NCBI GenBank assembly: GCA_019638475.1
Contig: JAHBTR010000005.1
Span: 1-64,000, forward strand
DNA length: 64,000 nucleotides
Reading direction: 5' to 3'
DNA from: Chitinophagaceae bacterium
Lineage (GTDB): Bacteria; Bacteroidota; Bacteroidia; Chitinophagales; Chitinophagaceae
The notes below the pieces were generated by a model, which was not told the origin of the DNA, made no database searches, and saw only the letters and a list, made by a program, of their open reading frames with translations. Below are positions 27,189 to 35,874 of the stretch, in pieces (position 1 is the first letter of the stretch; every line of letters starts with the position of its first letter). The position numbers and the translations under genes were made by a program.

Positions 27189-27324
27189 TACCTGTAACAG
27201 GGGTTTTGTGAAATTGCCGAAAAACGGCTTCAATTGAAATTTTTGTGCTAAATTTGAAGTTGGTACTTCGATTGAAAGTTCGTGCTAACAATCGGCAACT
27301 TCACAAAACCCCGAAACGTTGTAG
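27189..27324 (+). repeat. attC-like site 10
   Basis: The left arm TACCTGTAAC complements 17742-17751, 9.4 kb upstream. The right core is GTTGTAG at 27318-27324. The stem pairs GGGGTTTTGTGAA(A)TTGCCGA with TCGGCAACTTCACAAAACCCC. Confidence 0.85.
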
Positions 27325-27416
27325 GCAAGCGTAAAAGACGACACCGCAACCAAAAACGGACAGACAGAAGAACGAAATATTAACTTTGAACCCGTAAGAA
27401 AAAAGTAAACGACATA

Positions 27417-28418
27417 ATGACTGAGAAAGCACAGAATAAAAATCTAAATCAAGCGAAGACCAATAAAAAGGACGAGTTTTATACACAGCTTTCCGACATT
27501 GAAAGAGAGTTAAAGTATTACAAGAAGCACTTTAAAGACAAAGTTGTTTATTGCAACTGTGACGACCCACGAGTTAGCAACTTCTTTCATTTCTTCTCAT
27601 ACAACTTTGAGAAACTTGGACTGAAAAAACTTATTGCAACTTGCTACAAAAGTCAAGATATGGACTTATTCAGTCAAAACAATTCTGAACAGGCAATCTA
27701 CTTAGAATACACAGGCGACAAAAACGGAAATAACATTCCCGACCCAAACGAAATCGGAATTAAGAAACTCAAAGGTGACGGAGATTTTAGAAGTAAAGAA
27801 TGTATCGAACTTTTGAAACAAGCCGACATTGTTGTTACAAATCCGCCTTTTTCACTTTTCCGTGAATATGTTGCCCAACTCATTGAATATGATAAAAAAT
27901 TTGTGGTTGTTGGTCATCAAAACGCAATTACATACAAAGAAATATTTCCGTTAATCAAAGACAACAAGCTTTGGTTAGGTTATGGTTTTAAAGGTGGTGC
28001 AGGACATTTCATAAATGAACATTACGAAGACTACGCAACTGCAACAGACCGAAAAGAAGGAATGATAAGAGTTTCGGGCGTTCATTGGTTCACCAATCTT
28101 GAAATTAATAAGCGACACGAAGATTTAATCCTTTACAAAAATTATACACCCGAAGAGTATCCGAAATACGACAATTATGATGCTATTGAAGTATCAAAAA
28201 CAAAAGATATTCCTATGGACTATGACGGAGTAATGGGAGTTCCGATAACATTTATGGATAAATATAATCCAGACCAATTTGAGATACTTGGTGCTACTGA
28301 AAGTGAAGGAAAAGGATTTTCAAATGGTCTTTGGGATGAAAAAAGTAAAGTTGCTCAACCTTTAATAAATCAAAAAAAGGTTTATAAAAGGATTTTCATC
28401 AAAAATAAAAAATTATGA
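27417..28418 (+). CDS. EcoRI-type adenine-specific DNA methyltransferase (cassette 11)
   Basis: This 333-residue protein resembles the EcoRI methylase family. It has VVYCNCDDPRVSNFFHFF near the start, TNPPFSLFREYV (motif IV, catalytic NPPF) and VVVGHQNAITYKEIFPLIKDNKLWLGYGF. It should methylate adenine N6 and protect host DNA from the restriction partner. It is the first of three genes in cassette 11; the next gene overlaps by 4 bp. With the DUF262-HNH gene two places downstream it probably forms a restriction-modification pair. Confidence 0.85.
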   Translation: MTEKAQNKNLNQAKTNKKDEFYTQLSDIERELKYYKKHFKDKVVYCNCDDPRVSNFFHFFSYNFEKLGLKKLIATCYKSQDMDLFSQNNSEQAIYLEYTGDKNGNNIPDPNEIGIKKLKGDGDFRSKECIELLKQADIVVTNPPFSLFREYVAQLIEYDKKFVVVGHQNAITYKEIFPLIKDNKLWLGYGFKGGAGHFINEHYEDYATATDRKEGMIRVSGVHWFTNLEINKRHEDLILYKNYTPEEYPKYDNYDAIEVSKTKDIPMDYDGVMGVPITFMDKYNPDQFEILGATESEGKGFSNGLWDEKSKVAQPLINQKKVYKRIFIKNKKL

Positions 28419-29284
28419 TTCCAATCAAAATAAAAGCACTTTTTGAATTTATAGACTTTCTTGATAAAAACAAGGAAAATTATAAAACAAACTACTTGCC
28501 TCTTATTAAAGAGTTGGAAATTCTTGGTAATAAAAGAAGTGAATTAAAACCAATTGACAATTATTCTAAAAAGCAAGAATATGATGTAATTCAAAAACAA
28601 ATAGAAGAAAAATTTCCAACAATTACAGAAAACATCTATAAACCAATAACTAATAAGTTACTTGAATTAGAAATATGGACAGGAGATGATGCTTTCAGTA
28701 GTATTTGGAATGGAAACATCGAAGCTATATCTCAATTCAAAAATGATTTTGAAAGTGCAGACGTTGAACTTGTAATGAATTACAAAATAAAGTATTTGAA
28801 TTTCAGAATAGAAACACACAATAACTTTTTGTGTTTGGGTCTCATTTTTCAAGAATTAGACGAGATTTTTAAGGAGCTTTTTGATTTTTTTAAAGATACT
28901 AATGAAAATGAATTTAAATCTTTTGAAGCAAAGGAATTAAAAGTTAGTAGCGTTGAAGAGCTGATAAATTCAATTTCAGAAAATAATAACAGGAATATAA
29001 AATACTCATTGCCAATAGAGTCATTTATGGAAAAAAAAGAACAACCGAATAATACGAACAGTTTCATTTTTAATAATTACGAAACCACTTTGGGTGATAA
29101 AATTATTGCAGAGAACATTCCAAACAATAGCGGTGTAATTAATATAGCAAGTAAAAACAAAAAAAATGAACAAAATCCAAAAGACAACCTTGCAATAAAA
29201 TCATTTAATTGGCAAAAGTTCGGTATTATCTCAGCGACTATTTTGGCAATCGTTGCAATAATTGTAGCAATAATTTATAGTTAG
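28415..29284 (+). CDS. Helical protein with C-terminal membrane anchor (cassette 11)
   Basis: This 289-residue protein is Lys/Glu-rich and mostly helical, with a single hydrophobic segment at the very C-terminus (FGIISATILAIVAIIVAIIYS), as in tail-anchored proteins. No known motif. It overlaps the methyltransferase gene by 4 bp and is followed after 4 nt by the DUF262-HNH gene, so it belongs to the same operon. A membrane-tethered factor inside a restriction operon is unusual; it might place the nuclease near the site of DNA entry, but this is speculation. Confidence 0.7.
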   Translation: MIPIKIKALFEFIDFLDKNKENYKTNYLPLIKELEILGNKRSELKPIDNYSKKQEYDVIQKQIEEKFPTITENIYKPITNKLLELEIWTGDDAFSSIWNGNIEAISQFKNDFESADVELVMNYKIKYLNFRIETHNNFLCLGLIFQELDEIFKELFDFFKDTNENEFKSFEAKELKVSSVEELINSISENNNRNIKYSLPIESFMEKKEQPNNTNSFIFNNYETTLGDKIIAENIPNNSGVINIASKNKKNEQNPKDNLAIKSFNWQKFGIISATILAIVAIIVAIIYS

Positions 29285-29288
29285 AAAA

Positions 29289-30371
29289 ATGAAAATTGAA
29301 CTTAAAGAAATAACAGTCCGAGACCTAACAAACGGTTACGAGGACAATCAAGAAAATGGAGTAATCGGTTACGGTGGCAAATTAGACATTCGCCCACCCT
29401 ACCAACGTGAATTTATTTACAAAGACAAACAACGTGAAGCCGTAATAGACACTATTACAAAAGATTATCCTTTGAACGTAATGTATTGGGCAGTTCGGGA
29501 AGATGGAAATTTTGAAGTAATTGACGGACAGCAACGAACAATTTCAATAAGTCAATTCGTTGAAGGAGATTTTGCATTTAAAAGTAGATACTTTCACAAC
29601 TTACAGAAAGACGAACAAGAGCAAATTTTGAACTACAAAATTATGGTCTATCTGTGTAGCGGAACAGACAGCGAAAAATTAGAGTGGTTCAAAACAATCA
29701 ACATTGCAGGAGAAAAATTAACAGACCAAGAATTAAGAAATGCTGTTTATTCAGGTTCGTGGGTTTCAGACGCAAAAAGATATTTCAGTAAAAATGGTTG
29801 TGCAGCTTACGGTTTGGGTGGCGACTACTTAAACGGAACACCAATAAGACAAGACTATTTAGAAACAACAATCAAGTGGATAAGCAATGACGATATTGAG
29901 CATTATATGGCAAAGCAACAACACGAGCCAAATGCAAATGACTTGTGGTTGTATTTTCAAAGCGTAATAAATTGGGTTAAAGTGGTTTTTCCAAAGTATC
30001 GCAAAGAAATGAAAGGCATACAATGGGGTTTTCTATACAACGAGTTTAAGGACAAGAAATTTGACCACAAAAAACTTGAAGAAGAAATCACCAAATTAAT
30101 GCAAGACGAAGACGTGACCAACAAAAAAGGGATTTACGAATACGTTTTGACACGCAAAGAAAGATTTTTAAATATTCGTGCATTTACAGACAATCAAAAA
30201 CGAGAAGCATACGAAAGACAAAAAGGAATTTGCCCGGTATGCACCGAAGAATATAAAATTGAAGAAATGGAAGCCGACCACATTACACCTTGGCATTTAG
30301 GCGGACAGACAAGTGCTGAAAATTGCCAAATGTTGTGTAAGGACGACAACAGAAGAAAGAGCGGAAAATAA
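29289..30371 (+). CDS. DUF262-HNH endonuclease (GmrSD/BrxU-like, cassette 11)
   Basis: This 360-residue protein has an N-terminal DUF262 (ParB-like NTPase) domain with IRPPYQREFIY and FEVIDGQQRTISI (the DGQQR motif near 79-83). At the C-terminus is an HNH nuclease (about 315-357) with ICPVCTEE, MEADHITPWHLGG and NCQMLCKDDNRRK. Proteins of this layout are related to GmrSD-type restriction enzymes that cut modified DNA. Here it lies with an EcoRI-type methyltransferase, so it may instead be a nuclease blocked by methylation. The domains are firm, the substrate is open. Confidence 0.85.
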   Translation: MKIELKEITVRDLTNGYEDNQENGVIGYGGKLDIRPPYQREFIYKDKQREAVIDTITKDYPLNVMYWAVREDGNFEVIDGQQRTISISQFVEGDFAFKSRYFHNLQKDEQEQILNYKIMVYLCSGTDSEKLEWFKTINIAGEKLTDQELRNAVYSGSWVSDAKRYFSKNGCAAYGLGGDYLNGTPIRQDYLETTIKWISNDDIEHYMAKQQHEPNANDLWLYFQSVINWVKVVFPKYRKEMKGIQWGFLYNEFKDKKFDHKKLEEEITKLMQDEDVTNKKGIYEYVLTRKERFLNIRAFTDNQKREAYERQKGICPVCTEEYKIEEMEADHITPWHLGGQTSAENCQMLCKDDNRRKSGK

Positions 30372-30402
30372 TGAATATCAACGACATAGAACAAGAACGC
30401 CA

Positions 30403-30537
30403 GCCTACAACAGCCGTTTTGCGTAATGGCGGGTGCAGTGCTTCGTATGACAGTTTTGTGCTAAGTTTAAGTGAAGTCCTTCGATTGAACTTTTGTGCTA
30501 AAAATCCGCCACTACGCAAAGCGGCAAAACGTTGGTG
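30403..30537 (+). repeat. attC-like site 11
   Basis: The left arm GCCTACAAC complements 27318-27326. The right core is GTTGGTG at 30531-30537. The stem pairs CCGTTTTGCGTAATGGCGG with CCGCCACTACGCAAAGCGG. Confidence 0.85.
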
Positions 30538-30624
30538 GCAATGCTAACGGACGACCGTGCTAAATTGAAAGTTCGGACATAAAACAACCGTGAACATTTG
30601 CTACCGTAAATCGGAAAACGGCAA

Positions 30625-32430
30625 ATGATAACAACAGAAACAGAAGAACTAAAAGACGGTTATATTCTTGACTACATATCGGGCGAAAAAGTAAAAGCAA
30701 CACCAGAAGAAATTGAAGCGGTGCAAGTCTTTTCAAAAATCCTTGTAGAAGACTACAATTATCCGAAATCACAAATTCAAACACGACCTCAATACAGAGT
30801 GAAAATTCGTCCTTCGGACGTGAAAAAAGAATATCCAATTGATATTGCAATTTTCAACGCAACTGAACACACGGAAGACAACATTCAAATTATTGTTGAG
30901 TGCAAAAAGAAAAATCGTAAAGACGGACGAAGTCAGTTAGAAGATTATTTACGATTTTCAAAGGCTAATCTTGGAGTTTGGTTTAATGGTGAAGAACGAT
31001 TTTTTATTCGCAAAATTGAAAAAAACGGAAATGTTATTTTCAATGAAATCCCAAACATTCCAAAATTTGGACAACGAATTGAAGATATTGGCTTATTCAA
31101 ACGCAAGGACTTAAAACCAACTCACAATTTAAAATCTACATTCAAAGCAATTAGAAATCATTTAGCGGCAAACGCTGTTGCCGCTACAAGAGATGAAGCA
31201 TTAGCACAACAACTTATCAATTTGATTTTTTGTAAAATCTATGATGAAAAATGGACGAAGCCAAACGATATGGTTCAGTTTCGTGTTGGAATTGACGAAA
31301 ATCCGCAAGAAGTACAAAAGCGAATTTTAGAATTATTTGAATCCGTAAAGTACAAATACAAAGAAGTTTTTGAACAAAACGATAGCATTTCGTTAGACGC
31401 AAATTCTATTGTTTATATTGTTGGAGAATTACAAAACTATTGTGTAATTGAGGCGGAGCGTGATGTAATTGCTGATGCTTTTGAAACTTTTATCGGACAC
31501 GCATTAAAAGGTGGGCAAGGTCAATTTTTCACACCAAGAAATGTTGTGAAAATGATGGTTGATATTCTTAACCCAGACGAAAACGATACTGTTCTTGACC
31601 CAGCTTGTGGAAGTGGCGGTTTCATCATTGAAGCATTACGCCACATTTGGAATCAGTTGGAAGAAAAAGCCAAAGAACTGAAAATGTCGGGAGAGAATTT
31701 GCGTGAAGAACAAATTGACCGAGCAAATACTTGTATTCGTGGAATTGACAAAGATTCGTTTTTGGCGAAAATCGCCAAAGCGTATATGGCAATTATGGGA
31801 GACGGAAAAAGCGGTGTTGTGAATGAAGATAGTTTGGAACAACTTGAAAATTGGAAAACAATTTCAAAAACAAAAATTCACCTAAACGATTTTAGCGTAA
31901 TTCTTACTAATCCGCCTTTTGGCTCGAAAATTCCTGTAAGTGGTGCTACAAAATTAGCTCAATACGAACTTGCCCACAAGTGGAAACAAGATAAAAAAAC
32001 AGGAGATTGGGAAAAAGGAAAATTAGCCGACAAAGAAGCACCACAAATTTTATTTATCGAACGTTGCTTGCAGTTTTTACGTGTTGGTGGTCGTATGGCA
32101 GTTGTTTTGCCTGACGGAATTTTTGGGAATAACAAATTGGGATATATCAGACGGTTTATAATGAAACAAGCTCGAATAGTTGCGGTTATTGACATTCCGC
32201 TTGAAACATTTATGCCAAATACAGGAACAAAAACAAGTATTTTGATTGTTCAAAAATTACCACCCGACCAAATCCCCGAAGATTATCCCGTTTTTATGTG
32301 TGTTGCTGAAACTTGCGGACACGACCGCAGAGGAAACATAAAAGAGGAAGATGATATTTCTGAAATCGCTACCGAATTTAAAAAATGGGCAAAAGAACAC
32401 AATTTTAGTTTTACGAAAAATGGCAAATAA
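30625..32430 (+). CDS. BcgI-like fused nuclease-methyltransferase subunit (cassette 12)
   Basis: This 601-residue protein is a close relative of the cassette 7 enzyme over its whole length, with the same opening DYISGEKVKATPEEIEAVQV. It has the N-terminal PD-(D/E)XK domain (EYPIDIAIF, IIVECKKKN) and the N6-adenine methyltransferase (DPACGSGGF, NPPFGSK). No HsdR partner exists. It should work with the specificity subunit that overlaps it by 11 bp. Unlike cassette 7, this system has no control protein and no accessory genes. Confidence 0.85.
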   Translation: MITTETEELKDGYILDYISGEKVKATPEEIEAVQVFSKILVEDYNYPKSQIQTRPQYRVKIRPSDVKKEYPIDIAIFNATEHTEDNIQIIVECKKKNRKDGRSQLEDYLRFSKANLGVWFNGEERFFIRKIEKNGNVIFNEIPNIPKFGQRIEDIGLFKRKDLKPTHNLKSTFKAIRNHLAANAVAATRDEALAQQLINLIFCKIYDEKWTKPNDMVQFRVGIDENPQEVQKRILELFESVKYKYKEVFEQNDSISLDANSIVYIVGELQNYCVIEAERDVIADAFETFIGHALKGGQGQFFTPRNVVKMMVDILNPDENDTVLDPACGSGGFIIEALRHIWNQLEEKAKELKMSGENLREEQIDRANTCIRGIDKDSFLAKIAKAYMAIMGDGKSGVVNEDSLEQLENWKTISKTKIHLNDFSVILTNPPFGSKIPVSGATKLAQYELAHKWKQDKKTGDWEKGKLADKEAPQILFIERCLQFLRVGGRMAVVLPDGIFGNNKLGYIRRFIMKQARIVAVIDIPLETFMPNTGTKTSILIVQKLPPDQIPEDYPVFMCVAETCGHDRRGNIKEEDDISEIATEFKKWAKEHNFSFTKNGK

Positions 32431-33823
32431 AATCACAACTACATATCGTTCTGAAATTGATAAAAATGCTCGCTTTGAATCACGATATTTTTACAATCGG
32501 AATTTATTGACTTCAACTTTTGAAAAATACGGTTACAAAACAATCAATCAAATTGCCGATTTAAAAAGTGGTTCAACGCCCGAACATTCTGACGAAAAGA
32601 AAAATATTGACGACAATTTTTTCATAAAGTCGGCAGATGTAAAACGCTATAATTTGAACGAAAATACAATCAGTTACGTTACATCAGAAATACATAAATC
32701 AAGAAAAACGAAACTCGTTTTTCCGAACGATATACTTGTTTCAAACACAGGAAAATATTTAGGTTTTGCTTGTGTTGTTCCCGAAGAAATTACAGAAAGC
32801 ACCACGAATCAAAACATTTCAATTTTAAAACTTTTCAAAGAGGAAAAAGATTTTACACCTTATTTCATTACCGCTTATCTCAATTCATTGTTTGGTCAAA
32901 GAGAAATTGAATCGCTTTTAACCTTGACGGGTCAAAAGTATTTGAACAGCTCAAATTTTAAAAAACTTCGTATTCCAAAAGTTGAAAATAAATTGATAAA
33001 AAATGTTTCTGACAAAATGCAACTTGCCATTTCAAAGGAAACCGAAGCAATGAAATTATTTGAACAAGCAAAATCATTGCTGTATAAAAAACTCAATGTT
33101 GATTTTGCAAAAATTGAAAAGCAAAAATACTTTTCTACAAGTTTGAGCAACTTTGAAAAAGCCGATTTATGGATTCCGCTTTACTCTTATCCCCTATTCG
33201 TAAACACTTTAAAAGAAGTTCAAAAAAAGTTTCAAACTGTTTCATTGGGTTCAATTGCCACAATAAAAAAAGGCGATGAAACAGGAAGTGAAAATTATAT
33301 CGGTTATATTGAAAAAAGAAAATTTGATATTCCGTTTGTTCGTACTTCAGACATAGTAAACTACGAAACAGACCAATATCCCGACTTTTACATTCCAAAA
33401 GAAGTTTACAACGAGTTAGGACAAGAACTTTCAGCAGGAGAAGTTTTGTTTACAAAAGACGGAAAAATCGGAATGGTTGGAATGATTACCGAAAACGATA
33501 AAACGATTGTTGCTTCGGGATTGGCAAGAATAAAACTGAAAAAAGAAGCGAAACAATACAACATCACTTCTGAATTTTTATTTTTAATTTTAGCGTTAAA
33601 GGAATTTGGAATTTACGGCTCAAAACGTAGAACTGTTGTTGCTTCTACAATTCCACATTTACGAGAAGAACGATTAAAAGAAATTGAAATTCCAATTTTG
33701 GACAAAACTTCTATTGACGAAATTACAGCAATCGTAAAACAAGCATTTGAACTAAAAGACGAAAGGAAATTGCTAATTCGAGAGGTGCGAGAAAGCATAG
33801 ACAAATATTTTGAGAACACATAA
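32420..33823 (+). CDS. Specificity subunit (HsdS-like, cassette 12)
   Basis: This 467-residue protein has two target-recognition halves. The first (IADLKSGSTPEHSDEKKN...IKSADVKRY) differs from cassette 7. The second (IATIKKGDETGSENYIGYIEKRKF...VRTSDIVNY...LFTKDGKIGMVGM...TIPHLREERLKEIEIPIL) is closely related to the cassette 7 second half. I chose the ATG at 32420, which starts MANKITTTYRSEIDKNARFESRYFYNRNLL and overlaps the previous gene by 11 bp. It sets the DNA sequence recognised. Confidence 0.85.
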   Translation: MANKITTTYRSEIDKNARFESRYFYNRNLLTSTFEKYGYKTINQIADLKSGSTPEHSDEKKNIDDNFFIKSADVKRYNLNENTISYVTSEIHKSRKTKLVFPNDILVSNTGKYLGFACVVPEEITESTTNQNISILKLFKEEKDFTPYFITAYLNSLFGQREIESLLTLTGQKYLNSSNFKKLRIPKVENKLIKNVSDKMQLAISKETEAMKLFEQAKSLLYKKLNVDFAKIEKQKYFSTSLSNFEKADLWIPLYSYPLFVNTLKEVQKKFQTVSLGSIATIKKGDETGSENYIGYIEKRKFDIPFVRTSDIVNYETDQYPDFYIPKEVYNELGQELSAGEVLFTKDGKIGMVGMITENDKTIVASGLARIKLKKEAKQYNITSEFLFLILALKEFGIYGSKRRTVVASTIPHLREERLKEIEIPILDKTSIDEITAIVKQAFELKDERKLLIREVRESIDKYFENT

Positions 33824-33830
33824 CAGCACA

Positions 33831-33966
33831 GCCACCAACAAGCAGTTTTGCAATAGCGGGGCGGAAGTGCAAAATTGAACATTTGTACTTCTATTAAACT
33901 TTTGTACATTAGCCGAACGGAAGTGCTTCGATTGCCCCGCCATCGCAAAGCTGCCGGACGTTGTGC
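33831..33966 (+). repeat. attC-like site 12
   Basis: The left arm GCCACCAAC complements 30531-30539. The right core is GTTGTGC at 33960-33966. The stem pairs GCAGTTTTGCAATAGCGGGG with CCCCGCCATCGCAAAGCTGC. Confidence 0.85.
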
Positions 33967-34123
33967 GTCAGCATATAACCATTGTTCGTCTAAAAAAATC
34001 GACTTTGAATGCAGAACGACAAATTTTGAAATAGCGACAAATTAACTTTGGCTTTACAAAATAATTAGTTAACAAGTACTCGAAAAAACAAAATCATAAC
34101 GAAAATAACTGACATTTTTTTCG

Positions 34124-34131
34124 TAAATTTG
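34124..34131 (+). promoter_or_regulatory. Promoter -7 element of the cassette 13 pair
   Basis: TAAATTTG fits the Bacteroidota TAnnTTTG -7 box. It lies only 4 nt before the ATG at 34136, so the transcript would be leaderless or nearly so. No clear TTG -33 box is visible. Confidence 0.45.
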
Positions 34132-34135
34132 AAAA

Positions 34136-34663
34136 ATGAAAAAGCCAAAACAAACAGAGTTAGACTTCATAATTGACAGATTGACCAACTCAATTATAAA
34201 CGTAATTTCGGGAGATAGTTTTCAAACCGAAGTGGCTCGCTTGTCTAAGGCTGACTTAAAAAACATCACAAAAAATAATGGTTGGAATTTCAATTGGAAA
34301 TCCGAATTTCAAGACATCTCAAAAGAAGTTTACAAATTGACAATTGTTGGAAATCCTACAATTATTCAAGGTTTGTTGAGCATCAGTATAATGAATGACC
34401 ACGTATATATGAATTTGTTAGAAAATGCACCTTTCAACATTGGAAAAGCAAAATTATATGAAGGTGTAACCGGAAATTTGGTGGCTTATGCCTGTAAGGT
34501 TTCGTTTCAAAAAGGTTTTGATGGATATGTAGCTTTTGTTGCAAAATCAAAATTGATACAACACTACGAAAAAACACTCGGAGCATATCATTTTAAAGAC
34601 CAAAAAATGTTTATCGAAACAGAACCAGCAAAATTATTAGTTGAAAAATATTTTAAAGAATAA
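34136..34663 (+). CDS. GNAT-like protein, probable toxin of a toxin-antitoxin pair (cassette 13)
   Basis: This 175-residue protein has a C-terminal half resembling a GNAT acetyltransferase (KLYEGVTGNLVAYACKVSFQKGFDGYVAFVAKSKLIQHYEKTLGAYHF), with the usual final LLVEKYF helix. The N-terminal half (LDFIIDRLTNSIINVISGDSFQTEVARLS) is a helical addition. A small charged gene follows after 4 nt. The two-gene cassette with its own promoter suggests a toxin-antitoxin unit in which the GNAT part would acetylate a target such as aminoacyl-tRNA. The fold is probable and the toxin role is inferred. Confidence 0.6.
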   Translation: MKKPKQTELDFIIDRLTNSIINVISGDSFQTEVARLSKADLKNITKNNGWNFNWKSEFQDISKEVYKLTIVGNPTIIQGLLSISIMNDHVYMNLLENAPFNIGKAKLYEGVTGNLVAYACKVSFQKGFDGYVAFVAKSKLIQHYEKTLGAYHFKDQKMFIETEPAKLLVEKYFKE

Positions 34664-34667
34664 CATT

Positions 34668-34841
34668 ATGGGAATTGTAAGAGAACCCAAAGGTGTAGAT
34701 TTTATCATTCAAAGTCCACCTTTAACCAAAGAAGAACAAAAAGAAATCAGCGAATTTATAAAACTTCGTAAGCAACAACGTATTGCCGAACAAAAAACCA
34801 AGCGAACAAAACGTGTAATAACCTCAAAAACAAAAGATTAA
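34668..34841 (+). CDS. Small charged protein, probable antitoxin (cassette 13)
   Basis: This is a 57-residue protein, MGIVREPKGVDF...TSKTKD, with a helical Lys/Arg/Glu-rich C-terminus (KEEQKEISEFIKLRKQQRIAEQ). It begins 4 nt after the GNAT-like gene; I chose the ATG at 34668, since the longer frame overlaps that gene in another frame. Size, charge and position fit an antitoxin that binds the upstream protein. No DNA-binding fold is evident. Confidence 0.6.
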   Translation: MGIVREPKGVDFIIQSPPLTKEEQKEISEFIKLRKQQRIAEQKTKRTKRVITSKTKD

Positions 34842-34859
34842 CGGCACAATAATGCCGAA

Positions 34860-34993
34860 CGCACAACAGCTCGTTTGGCAAAAGCGGCAGGAAACGTCTT
34901 CGATTGAAAATTTTTCGTAAATCTGAAATCTTTTCTTCGGTTGAAATTCCGTACTAAAAGTGCCGCCTTCGCCAAGCGAGTCAGACGTTGTGG
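34860..34993 (+). repeat. attC-like site 13
   Basis: The left arm CGCACAAC complements 33960-33967. The right core is GTTGTGG at 34987-34993. The stem pairs GCTCGTTTGGCAAAAGCGGC with GCCGCCTTCGCCAAGCGAG. Confidence 0.85.
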
Positions 34994-35093
34994 GCAAGTT
35001 TACGGACAACGCCCAGAAAAATGGAGACCAGAAACCATTTGAAAACGGGGCGAAACCGAAAAGCCAAATGAGTAGGACGAAAAAAAGAAAAAA

Positions 35094-35714
35094 ATGAACA
35101 TTTCAAAAACAATCTTGACAATTAGTTTATTTGTCGCAACAGCTTTACAAAGTAAGGCACAAGAGAAATTTACAACGTATGACAACACTTATGTAGAAAA
35201 GTCATACGACATTCAAATTTCAGCAAAAGAAAAAGAAAAATTTACGCTCTACATTGACGCTATGTCGTTTGACAAAATGCACGAAAAAGGTGGAATATCT
35301 ATTGACCAAAAACAACACCAAGAATTTTTGAATGCGTTATCAGAGGCGAAGTTAAAATATGAAGAATGGGTAAAAACAGCAAAAGATAACAACGTCAAAG
35401 AGCTTTCCAAATCAATGACAATAAAAAGTAAAGCAGGCGGTTATTTTTTATATGGCAGTAAATGGAACTTTCAATTTTTAGTAAACCTAAAATTTGATTT
35501 TAGAATTTTGGAAAGCAAGGGCGAAACCAAATATTTGTTACTTGTCAAAACAGGCGAACTACAATCTTCAAGCAATCAGTTTATGAAAGTTGACGGATTT
35601 GCATTAGTGTTTTCGTCTTCAACAGAAATTGACGATTTTGTAAAAGCTATTTCGACAGAAAAAATTACAGAGTTTACGAATAAGCCGAAAAAAGATGACT
35701 TGTTCAAAGATTAA
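35094..35714 (+). CDS. Periplasmic/secreted protein of unknown function (cassette 14)
   Basis: This 206-residue protein has a signal peptide (MNISKTILTISLFVATALQSKA, cleaved before QEKF). The mature part is mixed helix and strand, without Cys clusters or known motifs. It is the only gene of cassette 14. It should act in the periplasm. Confidence 0.7.
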   Translation: MNISKTILTISLFVATALQSKAQEKFTTYDNTYVEKSYDIQISAKEKEKFTLYIDAMSFDKMHEKGGISIDQKQHQEFLNALSEAKLKYEEWVKTAKDNNVKELSKSMTIKSKAGGYFLYGSKWNFQFLVNLKFDFRILESKGETKYLLLVKTGELQSSSNQFMKVDGFALVFSSSTEIDDFVKAISTEKITEFTNKPKKDDLFKD

Positions 35715-35721
35715 AAAACCA

Positions 35722-35855
35722 GCCCACAACACGGGTTTTGCGTCAGGCGGGCTGACGTGCAGACTTGGAGCTTCGTGCTTCTATTCAAGTTCAGTGCTTA
35801 TTGACAGTTTTGTGCTCCGAAACCCGCCCGAACGCAAAGCCCGAAACCGTTGGCA
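35722..35855 (+). repeat. attC-like site 14 (common type)
   Basis: The left arm GCCCACAAC complements 34987-34995. The right core is GTTGGCA at 35849-35855. The body is nearly identical to sites 5, 9, 17 and 21. Confidence 0.85.
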
Positions 35856-35874
35856 GTAATTTTTTGACACCCAA

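Noticed and set aside
27000..27197. Open frame after the AIPR gene, and the similar one at 45897-46118
   Set aside because: Both run through copies of the ACA/AGA hairpin and its flanks, so they reflect the repeat, not a gene.
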